A stretch of DNA of 64,000 nucleotides from Bog-473 sp963828825 (lineage in GTDB: Bacteria; Actinomycetota; Acidimicrobiia; Acidimicrobiales; RAAP-2): positions 1-64,000 of the forward strand of contig CAWHGF010000002.1 in the NCBI GenBank assembly GCA_963828825.1, written 5' to 3'. Shown piece by piece: positions 37,308 through 49,864 of the stretch; the stretch's first letter is position 1; each line of letters begins with the position of its first letter. The position numbers and the translations under genes are program-made. The notes under the pieces were generated by a model. It was given only the letters and a program-made list of their open reading frames with translations, was not told the origin of the DNA and did not search any database.

Positions 37308-38195
37308 CTAGTCCGTCCCGAGGCGCTCGCCGACCGCCGGCCGCACGCCACGCAGCCAGTCCTCGGCTGACATGGGAGAACGGCTCTCGGGCTGGACCTG
37401 TCGCAGCAGCAGGCTTCCACTCCCGGTGACGACGACCGGTCCATCGATCGAACCCGGCGGTCGCTCGTCCGGTTCGAGCCCGTTGGGGGCCAGCGCGACG
37501 TCGAGCACGGTCAGCCGCTTGCCCCGGAACGTCGTCCAGGCCCGGCCGAGACGAACGACCCGCTTGAGCTGGACGGCCGGCGCGGTCCAGTCGAGGTGGA
37601 GATCCTCCTTGCTGATCTTCTCCGCGGTCGTGACCTCGCCCTCCTGGGGCACGGGGTCGGGCAACCCGGCGACACCGTGGGCCAGTGCATCGACGACGAG
37701 CGCGCTGGCCTCGGTCACCAGGCTCGAACGCAGCGCGGCGAGCGTGACGTCCTCGTCGAGGGGCACCGTGCGAACGGCGTACACCGGCCCGGTGTCGAGG
37801 CCCTCTTCCACCTTCATCAGGCAGACGCCCGTCTCGCGGTCTCCGGCGAGGATGGCGCGTTCGACGGGGGCGGCGCCGCGCCAGCGGGGCAGCAGCGAGA
37901 AGTGCAGATTGACCATCGGGACCAGCGCGAGGACCCGGGTCGGGATGATGCGGCCGTAGGCCACCACGACCGCCAGCTCCACTCCGGCGGTTGTCAGGTC
38001 GTCCATGTCGTGGGTGACGGCAAGTCCCAGCTCGGTGGCGGCCACCTTGACCGGACTCGGTGTCGTCTCCCCACCGCGGCCGCGGCGGCGATCGGGCCGC
38101 GTCACGCAGACCGCGATGTCGTGACCCGCGTCGACCAGCGCGCGCAGAGGTGGCACCGCCATGTCCGGGGTGCCGAGGTACGCCAGGCGGGCCAC
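37308..38195 (-). CDS. fmt: Methionyl-tRNA formyltransferase
   Basis: 295 residues from GTG 38195; the frame is open for 13 more codons, but VARLAYLGTPDMAVPPLRAL is the usual start. It formylates initiator Met-tRNA with 10-formyl-THF. Catalytic triad region: VNLHFSLLPRWRGAAPVERA (Asn and His), then EEGLDTGPVY with the Asp. The C-terminal tRNA-binding domain begins near ISKEDLHLDW. Paired with def, which removes the formyl group. Confidence 0.95.
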   Translation of the reverse strand: MARLAYLGTPDMAVPPLRALVDAGHDIAVCVTRPDRRRGRGGETTPSPVKVAATELGLAVTHDMDDLTTAGVELAVVVAYGRIIPTRVLALVPMVNLHFSLLPRWRGAAPVERAILAGDRETGVCLMKVEEGLDTGPVYAVRTVPLDEDVTLAALRSSLVTEASALVVDALAHGVAGLPDPVPQEGEVTTAEKISKEDLHLDWTAPAVQLKRVVRLGRAWTTFRGKRLTVLDVALAPNGLEPDERPPGSIDGPVVVTGSGSLLLRQVQPESRSPMSAEDWLRGVRPAVGERLGTD

Positions 38196-38260
38196 CCGCT
38201 CACCGTAGGGCAGACGGCCACCGCCGCACGGCAAGGAGGACGGCCCGCTCGAGGCCGGCG

Positions 38261-38794
38261 TCAGCGCGTGAAGAGGTTGGCGAGCCCGTCGGGGTCGGAG
38301 GCGGGGAGGTCCAGCGTGCGGCTGCGCAGGATCTTGAGCGCCTCCTTGCGCTGGTCTTCATTGAGGCGCTCGACCAGCAGGATGCCGTCGAGGTGGTCGA
38401 GCTCGTGCTGGAACACGCGGCCTTCGAGCTCGGAGGCCTCCAGGGAGATCTCGTTCCCGTCGAGGTCCAGGCCCACCAGGTGCACGGTATTGGGTCGCAC
38501 GATGTCCCAGCTGAGACCCGGCACCGACAGGCACCCCTCGTCGTAGACCCATTCGCCGTCGCTCTCGACGATCCGCGGGTTGATGACGGTGCGGGCGCCG
38601 TCTCCCACGTCGTAGACGAAGATGCGGCGCTGCACACCCACCTGGTTGGCGGCCAGCCCCGTGCCGGGGGCGGCGTACATGGTCTCGATCATGGAATCGA
38701 CCAGGCTCGCCACCGTGCCGTCGATGTCGTCCACCTCCCGGGTGCGCTCCTTGAGCACGGGGTCCCCGTACTGGCGGATGGGGAGGCTCGACAT
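38261..38794 (-). CDS. def: Peptide deformylase
   Basis: 177 residues from ATG 38794. Metal-dependent removal of the N-formyl group from new proteins. All three motifs are seen: GTGLAANQVG (G-x-G-x-A-A-x-Q) at about 45-54, DEGCLSVPG (E-G-C-L-S, Cys ligand) at about 98-106, and QHELDHLDGIL (H-E-x-x-H) at about 140-150. A TAAGAT hexamer 8 nt upstream may be a leaderless-type -10. Confidence 0.97.
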   Translation of the reverse strand: MSSLPIRQYGDPVLKERTREVDDIDGTVASLVDSMIETMYAAPGTGLAANQVGVQRRIFVYDVGDGARTVINPRIVESDGEWVYDEGCLSVPGLSWDIVRPNTVHLVGLDLDGNEISLEASELEGRVFQHELDHLDGILLVERLNEDQRKEALKILRSRTLDLPASDPDGLANLFTR

Positions 38795-38805
38795 GGCCCC
38801 GCATC

Positions 38806-40760
38806 TTACCGGCGGACCATGCGATCCCCGCTCCTGGCCCGGGACGCCGTTTGCCTCCGACCCCGTGTCCCCGAGGTCAGAGCGAGACCGGGTCGACCTC
38901 GCACGCGCAGCCCCCGGCCCGACGGCCGAGGGGTCCGAGCCAGCAGGTCGCACAGGGGAGCATGGGTGTCCGCTCGAAGGAGGAACCGGTCATCACCGAG
39001 CGCCGACACCGAGACGGCCCCGGGTGGCGCCGGGCCGGCGGCCGTCGCCGCGTCGGCCTCCCGACCCAACGCCTCGGCGTAGGCGGGCGCCAGCGCGCCG
39101 GACACCATGGCCAGTGCCGAGAAGGGGGGCAGCGCGGAGGCGCGGCGGATCGACAGCTCTTCGGCCAGGACCTCCGTCGGTTCACCCAGTGCGACCGCCC
39201 GCAGCAGCGGGTGGTCCGGGACCCGCGTCTGGACCTGCATCCGGGACCAGGGTGTTCCCGTCCCCCGGGGTCCGACCAGGCGGGCGGCGCGGACGAACAG
39301 CGCCATGGTCTCCTCGGTCGCGGCGAGGCGGGGGGCCAGGAGGTGCAGGTCGATGTCGAGAAACGCCACGGCGGCGGCGCGGCGCACGCGGTGCAACACC
39401 GCCTCGGTGCCGACCAGCACAGGGGCGAGGGGGACCGGAGGCTCCACCCCGGCCGACCGCGGACCGGCCACCTCCCCCACCTCGGTCCCGAGGAGCGCCA
39501 CCAGTTCCTCGCGCAGGCGGCTGACGCCTGCCCGCAGGGTCTTCATCCGCAGCCGGCCGCAGGCCGCGCACACGACGGGACGGGTCTCGTCGCAGCGCGG
39601 GCAGCGCAGCAGCTCCTCGCCCCGCGGCCGTGCCGCAGCCGCACCGCAGCGCGCGCAGCGGGCCAGCTCGCCGCAGTGACGGCAGGCCAGCAAACGCGCA
39701 CCACCCGTGCGGTTGTAGACACAGACCAGGGGGCCGCGCTCGACCGCGGCCGCGTCGTCGAGGACGGACCGGGCCAGACGGACGAACTCCTCCGAGAACA
39801 GGCCGCTGCGCGGATCGGCGCCGCGACGATCGACCCGCTCCAGGACGGGCCAGCCCGCCCGCTCCCGCAGGCGCGTCGGAGCCACCGTCCGCAGACCGGC
39901 GCGCGCGGCCAGCGCCACCGGCGGCACGGGTGAGGCGAGGATGCAGGGAACGTCCTCGCGCCGGGCCCGCTCGATCAGAACGTCCACCGCGCTGTAGGTG
40001 GGGGCGCTCTCCTCCCGATAGGCCGCGTCGTGCGCATCGAGAACGACCACGGCCGCCAACCGGGGCACCGGGGCCCAGGCGCCGGCCCGGCTGCCGACCA
40101 CGACGGGCCAACCCGCCCGCGCCTCCTCCCAGGTGCCCGCGGTCGGGCAGCCCCGGCGAACCAGCCGCGCCGTCAGCCGTTCCGCCCAACCCGAGGACGG
40201 GACGAGGACCAGCACGCTGCCGCCACGGGCGCGCACGCCGGGGTCCGTCACGACCGACAGCACGAGGTCGAGCGGATCGGTGACCGGCGGCTGACGCACA
40301 ACGGTGAGCCCCGCCTGCGCCAGGTCGAGATCGTCGCGGCGGGCGCTGCCACCGCGTCGGGACCCGGCGCCATCGGGGCCGGGACACCGTGCCAGGGCGG
40401 TGGCACCGGCAGCGTGCGCACGATGGTCGCCGGGGACGCAATCCGGAGGAAGAACGGGGCGGGGCCGGCCCAGCGCCAAGCGGCCCACTCCGCCAGCTCC
40501 ACCAGGGCGGGTGGGGGTCCCCAGCCCAACCACGACTTCAGCGGGAGGACGTCGACGCCGGCAGGGGTCCCGACGTCCTCGTCGACCACCCAGCCCCGCA
40601 CCGTCCGCCCGTGGAGGGGTGCCCGCACCCGGGTGCCGATCTGCACGTCGTCGCCCCAGCCCGGTGGCACGGCGTAGTCAAAGGTCTTGGCCACCGCGGC
40701 CACCTCGGTGCGCACGCGCACCACGCGCGCCGCGTGTTCCATCCCGACGTCCTGCGTCAT
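38806..40760 (-). CDS. priA: Primosomal protein N' (PriA-like), reading frame broken by a one-base loss
   Basis: The N-terminal 3'-DNA-binding domain (MTQDVGMEHAARVVRVRTEV, then TFDYAVPPGW and RVRAPLHGRTVRGWVVDEDV) is read from ATG 40760. Near 40350 the coherent sequence moves to a second frame (DDLDLAQAGLTVVRQPPVTD) and continues to 38806. Restoring one base gives 651 residues. The helicase part is degenerate, with no clear Walker A, as in other actinobacterial PriA. The zinc region is kept: CRHCGELARCARC, then CPRCDETRPVVCAACG. The break is in a GC-rich run and may be a sequencing error. If real, the product would be a truncated protein. Confidence 0.82.
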
Positions 40761-40809
40761 CAGGTCACTGCCACGGGACGTCGCCCCCCTCAGGGGAGCG
40801 ATCGTGCGA

Positions 40810-42000
40810 TCAGAGTCCCAAGGCGGCCCGCAGGTCGTCCACCCGCGGGGTGGCCTCCCACGTGAACTCCTTCTCCGAGCGTCCGAAGTGACCGTAGGCC
40901 GCCGTCTTCTTGTAGATCGGGCGCCGCAGGTCGAGGTCCCGGCCGATGGCCGCCGGGCGCAGGTCGAAGAGCTCGCGTACCGCGTCGGCGATCTTCTCCG
41001 GGTCGACCGTCTCCGTGCCGAACGTCTCGACGAGCAACGAAACCGGGTGGGCGACGCCGATGGCGTAGGCCACCTGCACCTCGCAGCGCTTGGCGGCGCC
41101 GGAGGCCACGACGTGCTTGGCCACCCAGCGCGCCGCATAGGCCGCCGAGCGGTCGACCTTCGAAGGATCCTTGCCCGAGAACGCGCCGCCGCCGTGACGG
41201 GCCATCCCGCCGTAGGTGTCCACAATGATCTTGCGACCCGTCAGACCGGTGTCGGCGTGGGGCCCGCCGAGTTCGAAGATGCCGGTCGGGTTGACGAAGA
41301 TGCGCAGCCCCTCGGTGTCCATGTCCGTCGGCAGAAGCGGGTTGATGACGTGCTCCGTGAGGTCGGGCCGTAGCTGCTCCTCGAGATCGATCCCCCCGGC
41401 GTGCTGGGTCGAGATCAACACGGTGTCGATGCGCACGGGACGCCCGTCCTCGTACACGACGGAGACCTGCGTCTTGCCGTCCGGACGCAGGTACGGCACC
41501 GCGGCGGCGCGCCGCACCTGGGCCAGCCGCTCCGACAGGCGATGGGCCAACCAGATCGGCAGGGGCATCAGGTCCGGCGTCTCGTCGCAGGCGTAGCCGA
41601 ACATCATCCCTTGATCGCCGGCACCCTGCGCGTTGAGGATGTCCTCGCCGCCCTTGCCACTGCGGAGCTCGAAGGCTGCGTCGACGCCCTGGGCGATGTC
41701 CGGTGACTGCGCGTCGAGCGACACCAGCACGCCGCACGTCTTCCCGTTGAAGCCGTAAGCGTCGTTGTCGTAGCCGATCTCGCACACGGTGTCGCGCACG
41801 ATGGAGGGGATGTCGACGTAGGTGGACGTGGTGACCTCGCCGGCCACCACCACGAGGCCCGTGGTCAACAGCGTCTCGCAGGCGACGCGACTCGAGGGGT
41901 CGCCCTCGAGCATGGCGTCGAGGACGGCATCGGAGACCTGGTCGGCCATTTTGTCCGGATGGCCTTCGGTCACCGATTCGGAGGTGAATGTGGTTCTCAC
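40810..42000 (-). CDS. metK: S-adenosylmethionine synthetase
   Basis: 396 residues, GTG start overlapping the coaBC stop (GTGA). It makes SAM from methionine and ATP in a tetramer. Seen: FTSESVTEGHPDKMADQVSD at 5-24 (His and Asp of the active site), GAGDQGMMFGYACDET at about 124-139 and GGGAFSGKDPSKVDRSAAYA at about 260-279, the P-loop-like signature. Its product feeds the methyltransferases in the window. Confidence 0.98.
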   Translation of the reverse strand: MRTTFTSESVTEGHPDKMADQVSDAVLDAMLEGDPSSRVACETLLTTGLVVVAGEVTTSTYVDIPSIVRDTVCEIGYDNDAYGFNGKTCGVLVSLDAQSPDIAQGVDAAFELRSGKGGEDILNAQGAGDQGMMFGYACDETPDLMPLPIWLAHRLSERLAQVRRAAAVPYLRPDGKTQVSVVYEDGRPVRIDTVLISTQHAGGIDLEEQLRPDLTEHVINPLLPTDMDTEGLRIFVNPTGIFELGGPHADTGLTGRKIIVDTYGGMARHGGGAFSGKDPSKVDRSAAYAARWVAKHVVASGAAKRCEVQVAYAIGVAHPVSLLVETFGTETVDPEKIADAVRELFDLRPAAIGRDLDLRRPIYKKTAAYGHFGRSEKEFTWEATPRVDDLRAALGL

Positions 42001-43268
42001 GTGATGCTCCGCTTCTCGTTGTGGTGGGCGATCACCCTATCCAATACGGCATTTGCCACTGCATCTTTGGAGGTCAGTGGGATTTCCTGCGTGCTCCCGC
42101 CTGCCTCCAGGATCACGACGGCGTTGGTGTCGTGGTCGAAACCAGTCCCGGGCGCGCTCACGTCGTTCACGACGAGTATGTCGACGCCCTTGCGGGCGAG
42201 CTTGCGGCGGCCCCGCTCGAGTGCGTCATGGGTCTCTGCCGCGAAGCCGACCAGTATCTGTCCCTGACGGCGCCGGGCCGCCAGGCCGGCCAGGATGTCG
42301 GGCGTCGGCTCCAGGACCAGTTCGGGGAGCCCTTCCTCCTTGGAGAGCTTCGTCTCCGCCGACCGCTTCGGGCGGAAGTCCGCGACCGCCGCGGCCATGA
42401 TCACGACCTCGGCACCCTCGGCGGCGGCACCGACCGCGTGCTCCATGTCGGCCGCCGACTCCACGTCGATCCGCGTGATCACCGACGAGACGTCGGGCGG
42501 GAGGAGGAGCGGCGAGGACGTGACGAGCGTGACCGACGCGCCGCGGCGGGCCGCCGCGATGGCGATGGCGTGCCCCTGCTTGCCCGAGGAGCGGTTCGTG
42601 AGGAATCGCACCGGATCGAGCGGCTCGCGGGTGCCGCCTGCACTGACCACCACACGCGTCCCCGCGAGATCGCGCCGGGTCGCCCGGCCCAGCCGCTCGA
42701 GGACGCGCGCCACGATGACGCTGGGGTCGGCGAGCCGACCTTCACCCGCGTCACCGCCGGCCAGTCGCCCGCTCTCGGGCGGGATGATCTCGACGCCGCG
42801 CCGCTCCAAGGTGGCGAGGTTGTCGCGCACCGACGCGTGCTCCCACATCTCGGTGTGCATGGCTGGGCAGACGATCACCGGCGCCCGGGTCGCCAGGAGG
42901 GTGGCGCAGAGGAGGTCGTCGGAAAGCCCGGCGGCGTAGCGGGCGAGCGTGTGCGCCGTCGCCGGCACGATCACCACGAGGTCAGCCTGCTGGCCGAGCC
43001 TCGTATGGGGAATCGGCGAGGCCTCGTCCCACAGTGACTGCTGCACCGGTTCGGACGCCAACGCCGAGAAGGTCACCGCACCGATGAACCGTGTGGCGTC
43101 GTCGGTGAGGACCGGCGTCACGTGGACGCCGGCGTCGACGAGTCGCCGACAGACTTCGACCGCCTTGTAGGCGGCGATACCGCCGCAGACGCCGAGGACG
43201 ACCCGCGGTGGGCCGGGGGCGGGGTCAGCGTTCACCGGCGGGATCTCGGTCCCGGGGTCTCGAGCCAT
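41997..43268 (-). CDS. coaBC: Phosphopantothenoylcysteine decarboxylase / phosphopantothenate-cysteine ligase
   Basis: 423 residues with a disordered lead of about 20. The CoaC half (about 20-200) is an FMN flavoprotein: VVLGVCGGIAAYKAVEVCRR, then HTRLGQQADLVVIVPATAHT with the catalytic His, and PAMHTEMWEH (P-x-M-N/H-x-x-M-W motif; His replaces the usual Asn). The CoaB half has VVSAGGTREPLDPVRFLTN, then RSSGKQGHAIA and FAAETHD. It performs two steps of coenzyme A synthesis. 33 nt downstream of rpoZ. Confidence 0.96.
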   Translation of the reverse strand: MARDPGTEIPPVNADPAPGPPRVVLGVCGGIAAYKAVEVCRRLVDAGVHVTPVLTDDATRFIGAVTFSALASEPVQQSLWDEASPIPHTRLGQQADLVVIVPATAHTLARYAAGLSDDLLCATLLATRAPVIVCPAMHTEMWEHASVRDNLATLERRGVEIIPPESGRLAGGDAGEGRLADPSVIVARVLERLGRATRRDLAGTRVVVSAGGTREPLDPVRFLTNRSSGKQGHAIAIAAARRGASVTLVTSSPLLLPPDVSSVITRIDVESAADMEHAVGAAAEGAEVVIMAAAVADFRPKRSAETKLSKEEGLPELVLEPTPDILAGLAARRRQGQILVGFAAETHDALERGRRKLARKGVDILVVNDVSAPGTGFDHDTNAVVILEAGGSTQEIPLTSKDAVANAVLDRVIAHHNEKRSIT

Positions 43269-43301
43269 CGCCGCCGCTCGCCACGCCTTCCCGTCGGGCG
43301 C

Positions 43302-43709
43302 CTAGCTCGCAGCCGGGTCGTCGCCCCCGACGTCGAGTACCTCGATCACTTCTGCGGAGTCGGCCGCGTCGCCCCCGGTCTCGCTGCCGTTCTCACCCTC
43401 GCCGAGCAGGCCCGCCTCGGCCGCATCCGCGATGGCGGCGGCCAGGGCGGCTTCTTCCTCGGGGTCCGGGCGGGAGTACGTCGCCTTCCCGGCCGCGATC
43501 TCCTCGAAGGCGATGGAGACCGGTTTGCCGGACACCGAGGCCACCTGGGGCGGCACAACCTTGCCCAGGCCCTCGCCGAGGCTGTTGTAGTAGGAGTTCA
43601 CCTGGCGGGCGCGGGCCGAGCCGAGAGCGACCAAGGTGAACTTGGAGTCCACCTTGTCGAGAAGCTCTTCAATGGGTGGGTCCATGAGCGTGTGGCGGCC
43701 TTGGGCCAT
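43302..43709 (-). CDS. rpoZ: RNA polymerase omega subunit
   Basis: 135 residues from ATG 43709, which shares its A with the gmk stop (TGATG). The conserved core is MDPPIEELLDKVDSKFTLVA, then ARARQVNSYYNSLGEGLG and SIAFEEIAAGK. A 45-residue acidic tail follows. It binds beta-prime and aids polymerase assembly. The gmk-rpoZ-coaBC-metK order is standard in Actinobacteria. Confidence 0.95.
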   Translation of the reverse strand: MAQGRHTLMDPPIEELLDKVDSKFTLVALGSARARQVNSYYNSLGEGLGKVVPPQVASVSGKPVSIAFEEIAAGKATYSRPDPEEEAALAAAIADAAEAGLLGEGENGSETGGDAADSAEVIEVLDVGGDDPAAS

Positions 43710-44341
43710 CAGGATTCCTCCGGGTTCGCGGCGCAAGGGGCAGCCGTTCGAGTCCGTTCAACTATAGCCGTCAGTTCAGCCAGGGCCTGACCAAGGTCGT
43801 CGTTGATGACCGTGTGAGCTGCAATTTCACGCCCACGCTCCACCTCCGAGCGTCCCAACTCGACCCGTCGCCGGATATGCGCCTCGTCGTCGCCGCGCGC
43901 CGCCAGCCGCTCGGCCTGCACCTCGGGCGAGGGCGGGAGCAGCAAGATCACGGTCGCATCGGGACGTTGGGCCAGCACCTGCTCGGCCCCCTGGACGTCG
44001 ATCTCGAGCAGGACGTCGGTCCCCGACGGTGGATCGGGGATGGGCGTACCCATGAGGTAGTCGAGGAACTCGGCCCACTCGAAGAATCCGCCCTGGGCCA
44101 CGGCGTCCTCGAACGTGGGTCGATCGACGAAGACGTAGGCACCGCGCTCACGCTCGCCCGGCCGCGCTTGCCTGGTTGTCCAGCTCCGGCTGAGCCAGAG
44201 CGACGGGTCCTGCGCGATCAGCGCCGAGGCGATGGTGCCCTTGCCGGCCCCACCAGGGCCGATGAGCACGAAGATGCGCGGCTCTTTGATGTTGGGTTCA
44301 GCGCGCAGTCTCTTTGAGCAGCGACTCGCGCTGCTTGGCAC
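43709..44341 (-). CDS. gmk: Guanylate kinase
   Basis: 210 residues from GTG 44341, which overlaps the end of mihF by 44 nt; few alternative starts exist before the P-loop. It phosphorylates GMP to GDP. Seen: FVLIGPGGAGKGTIASALI (P-loop), LSRSWTTRQARPGERERGAY (GMP-binding S-x-T-T-R) and LLEIDVQGAEQVLAQRPDA (D-V-Q-G). The C-terminal REIAAHTVINDDLGQALAEL is usual. Confidence 0.95.
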   Translation of the reverse strand: MPSSASRCSKRLRAEPNIKEPRIFVLIGPGGAGKGTIASALIAQDPSLWLSRSWTTRQARPGERERGAYVFVDRPTFEDAVAQGGFFEWAEFLDYLMGTPIPDPPSGTDVLLEIDVQGAEQVLAQRPDATVILLLPPSPEVQAERLAARGDDEAHIRRRVELGRSEVERGREIAAHTVINDDLGQALAELTAIVERTRTAAPCAANPEES

Positions 44342-44615
44342 CGAGCCCCTGCAGCCGTCGGCTGTCGCTGATGCCGACGGTCTCCATCAGGCGGCGGGCC
44401 TTGACCTTGCCCAGACCGGGAAGGGATTCCAGGACGGACACCACCTTCATTTTGCCGATGGTCTCGTTGGAGTCTGCCTCCTGGAGGAGGTCCCCCAACG
44501 ACAGGTTGCCCATCTTGAGCTTGTCCTTGACCTCGGCCCGCTCACGGCGAACCTTGGCAGCCTTTTCGAGCGCAGCGGCGCGCTGCTCTGGAGTGAGTGC
44601 GGGAGGTTGCGGCAT
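44298..44615 (-). CDS. mihF: Actinobacterial integration host factor mIHF
   Basis: 105 residues. MPQPPALTPEQRAAALEKAA is followed by a long basic helix (KVRRERAEVKDKLKMGNLSL) and an S13-like helix-two-turn-helix (LESLPGLGKVKARRLMETVG). This nucleoid protein bends DNA non-specifically and occurs only in Actinobacteria, next to gmk and pyrF as here. A TATGGT hexamer 6 nt before ATG suggests a leaderless transcript. Confidence 0.95.
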   Translation of the reverse strand: MPQPPALTPEQRAAALEKAAKVRRERAEVKDKLKMGNLSLGDLLQEADSNETIGKMKVVSVLESLPGLGKVKARRLMETVGISDSRRLQGLGAKQRESLLKETAR

Positions 44616-44621
44616 GGCGAG

Positions 44622-44627
44622 ACCATA
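44622..44627 (-). promoter_or_regulatory. Candidate leaderless -10 for mihF
   Basis: TATGGT on minus, 6 nt before the mihF ATG (44615). There is no purine-rich ribosome-binding site between, consistent with transcription starting at the ATG. Confidence 0.45.
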
Positions 44628-44664
44628 GCGCCTCGGCCAGGGCCGTTCACTCCATTTGCCCTCT

Positions 44665-45504
44665 TCAGCCCATCGCAGCGACCAACTCGCGGTTCAGCGA
44701 GCGTGCGCTGTCTCGCAAGTCGGCGGGATCCGGTCCCTCGTTCAGGAGCCCACGAGCGCTGCTCGGCAGCACGGTACCGGGCCGGCACCCGGAGAAACGG
44801 GCGGCCACCTCGGTGGGGCCGGCACCCTGGGCACCCAACCCGGGAGCGAGAATTACGCCTCCGAGCTGGGACAACGCGAAGGTCGACCGTTCCAGCGTCG
44901 CCCCGATGACAGCGCCCACCGTTCCTTCCGGGACCTCGGGTGAGCCGTTGAGCTCGGCGATTCCGGCCAGGAGCATGTCCTCCACCCCGGATCCCCCGGC
45001 GGTGACCGCCTGCTGGAGGCCTCGACCCTCGGGGTTGGAGCTGCGGGCCACCACGAGAACACCGCGTCCGGTGGCCGCCCCGAGGTGGAACAATGGCGCC
45101 AGCGCCCCGAGGCCGAGGTAGGGGTGCGCCGTCACCGCGTCGACGGCCAGGGGGCTGGCATCGCCCAACCACGCGTCGGCGTAGGCCGCCGCGGTCGAGT
45201 CGATGTCCCCCCGCTTGGCGTCGCCGATGACGATGAGGCCGACGGCCGTCGCCTCGGCGATCAGCCGCTCGAGTTCCGCCATCCCCGCCGAGCCGTGCCG
45301 CTCGAAAAAGGCGACCTGGGGCTTGACCACGCTCACCGCGCCGGCGAACCCCTCGACGCAGGAGGTGCAGAAGGAGCGCAGGCCCTTGGCGTCGTCGCTC
45401 AGCCCCCACGCCGCGAGCAACGCGGCCGACGGATCGATCCCTGCGCACAGGGGTCCGGTCTTGGCGACCGCTGCGGCCACCCGTTCTCCGAAACTGTCAG
45501 CCAT
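44665..45504 (-). CDS. pyrF: Orotidine 5'-phosphate decarboxylase (type 2)
   Basis: 279 residues from ATG 45504, after a good AAGGAGGA. The last step of UMP synthesis. The catalytic Asp-Lys-x-x-Asp is in VIGDAKRGDIDSTAAAYADA at about 90-109, the signature of the long type 2 family. LCAGIDPSAALLAAWGL at the N-terminus and ILAPGLGAQGAGP near 220 bind the phosphate. Overlaps the pyrD end by 8 nt. A TACAAT at 45528-45533 might be an extra internal -10. Confidence 0.96.
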   Translation of the reverse strand: MADSFGERVAAAVAKTGPLCAGIDPSAALLAAWGLSDDAKGLRSFCTSCVEGFAGAVSVVKPQVAFFERHGSAGMAELERLIAEATAVGLIVIGDAKRGDIDSTAAAYADAWLGDASPLAVDAVTAHPYLGLGALAPLFHLGAATGRGVLVVARSSNPEGRGLQQAVTAGGSGVEDMLLAGIAELNGSPEVPEGTVGAVIGATLERSTFALSQLGGVILAPGLGAQGAGPTEVAARFSGCRPGTVLPSSARGLLNEGPDPADLRDSARSLNRELVAAMG

Positions 45505-46542
45505 CACGTCCTCCTTCGTTGAGCAATTGTACGGTCGCGCCTCGTCGCGCCGCCGTGGACGCCGGCGTCGACGCGGGCGCGCCGCCGCCCCCGACGCGGC
45601 GCCGGACCCCCTGGCGGATCTCGCCCACCGTGGTGGCATGGGTGTCACACCAGCGGGAGAGCTGGCCGAGCACCTTCCACGGCGCCCTGGGGTCCCGGAA
45701 GGTCGCGGTGCCCACCTGGACGGCGTCGGCGCCGGCCAGCAGCAGCTCCACGGCGTCAAGACCCGTGAACACACCGCCGACGCCGACGATCGGCAGCTCG
45801 GGGAAGGCCGACCGGCACTCCCACACGGCCCGCACCGCGACGGGATGCACGGCGACCCCGGACAGCCCGCCCCCGCCGGCGCCGAGGACGGGCCGGCCCG
45901 ACTCGGTGTCGAGGGCCAGGCCGAGCAGCGTGTTCACCAGGGTCAACCCGTCCGCACCGCCCTCGACCGCACCGGTGGCGATCTCCACCAGGTCGGGCAC
46001 GTTCGGGCTGAGCTTGGCCCAGCGCGGCAAGCCACAGGCCGTGGCCGCCAGGACCCGGGCCGTGGCGTCCGGCGAGTGGGCGAACATGCGCGACCGGTCC
46101 TCCACGTTGGGGCAGCTGACGTTGACCTCGACCGCACCGATGCAGGACCCCGCATCGGAGGAGGCCGCCACGGCGACGAGCTCGGCCGCCCTGGCGTAGT
46201 CCGACACCGAGCGACCCCAGATGCTCACCACGACGCGGGCTCCCGCGGCCCGGAGCGACGGGAGATCCTCGGCCGCCCACGCCGCCAGCCCGGGACCCTG
46301 CAGGCCGACGCTGTTGAGCATGCCGGCCCCGACCTCGTGCACCCGCGGTGCCGCGTTGCCGGGCCACGGGTCGACCGAGAGCGACTTGACGACGACGGCG
46401 CCGAGGTCGCCCAGCGCGCCGTACTCGGACAGTTCGGTGCCGTGCCCCGACGTCCCCGACGCCGTCATCACCGGGTTGGCGAGGGGGAGGCTCCCGACGT
46501 TCGTGGCGAGCCTCGCCGCCCGGCGCGCGTCGGGAGCGGCGC

Positions 46543-46546
<4 letters not shown>
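45497..46546 (-). CDS. pyrD: Dihydroorotate dehydrogenase, class 1B-type catalytic subunit
   Basis: 349 residues from a GTG that overlaps the carB stop once carB is corrected (GTGA). A TIM-barrel FMN enzyme that oxidises dihydroorotate. Seen: LANPVMTASGTSGHGTELSE, then GAVVVKSLSVDPWPGNAAPR, GAVEVNVSCPNVEDRS (V-S-C-P-N, catalytic Cys of class 1) and a C-terminal GGVFTGLDAVELLLAGADAV. A Cys rather than Ser base points to class 1. The electron-transfer partner PyrK is not in the window. Confidence 0.92.
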
Positions 46547-49840
<3,294 letters not shown>

Positions 49841-49864
49841 GGGTGCGGGCTCCCTCGGCCGCGC

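Noticed and set aside
38806..40760. Programmed frameshift in priA
   Set aside because: No slippery heptamer or stimulatory structure was seen, and several neighbours have similar single-base problems.
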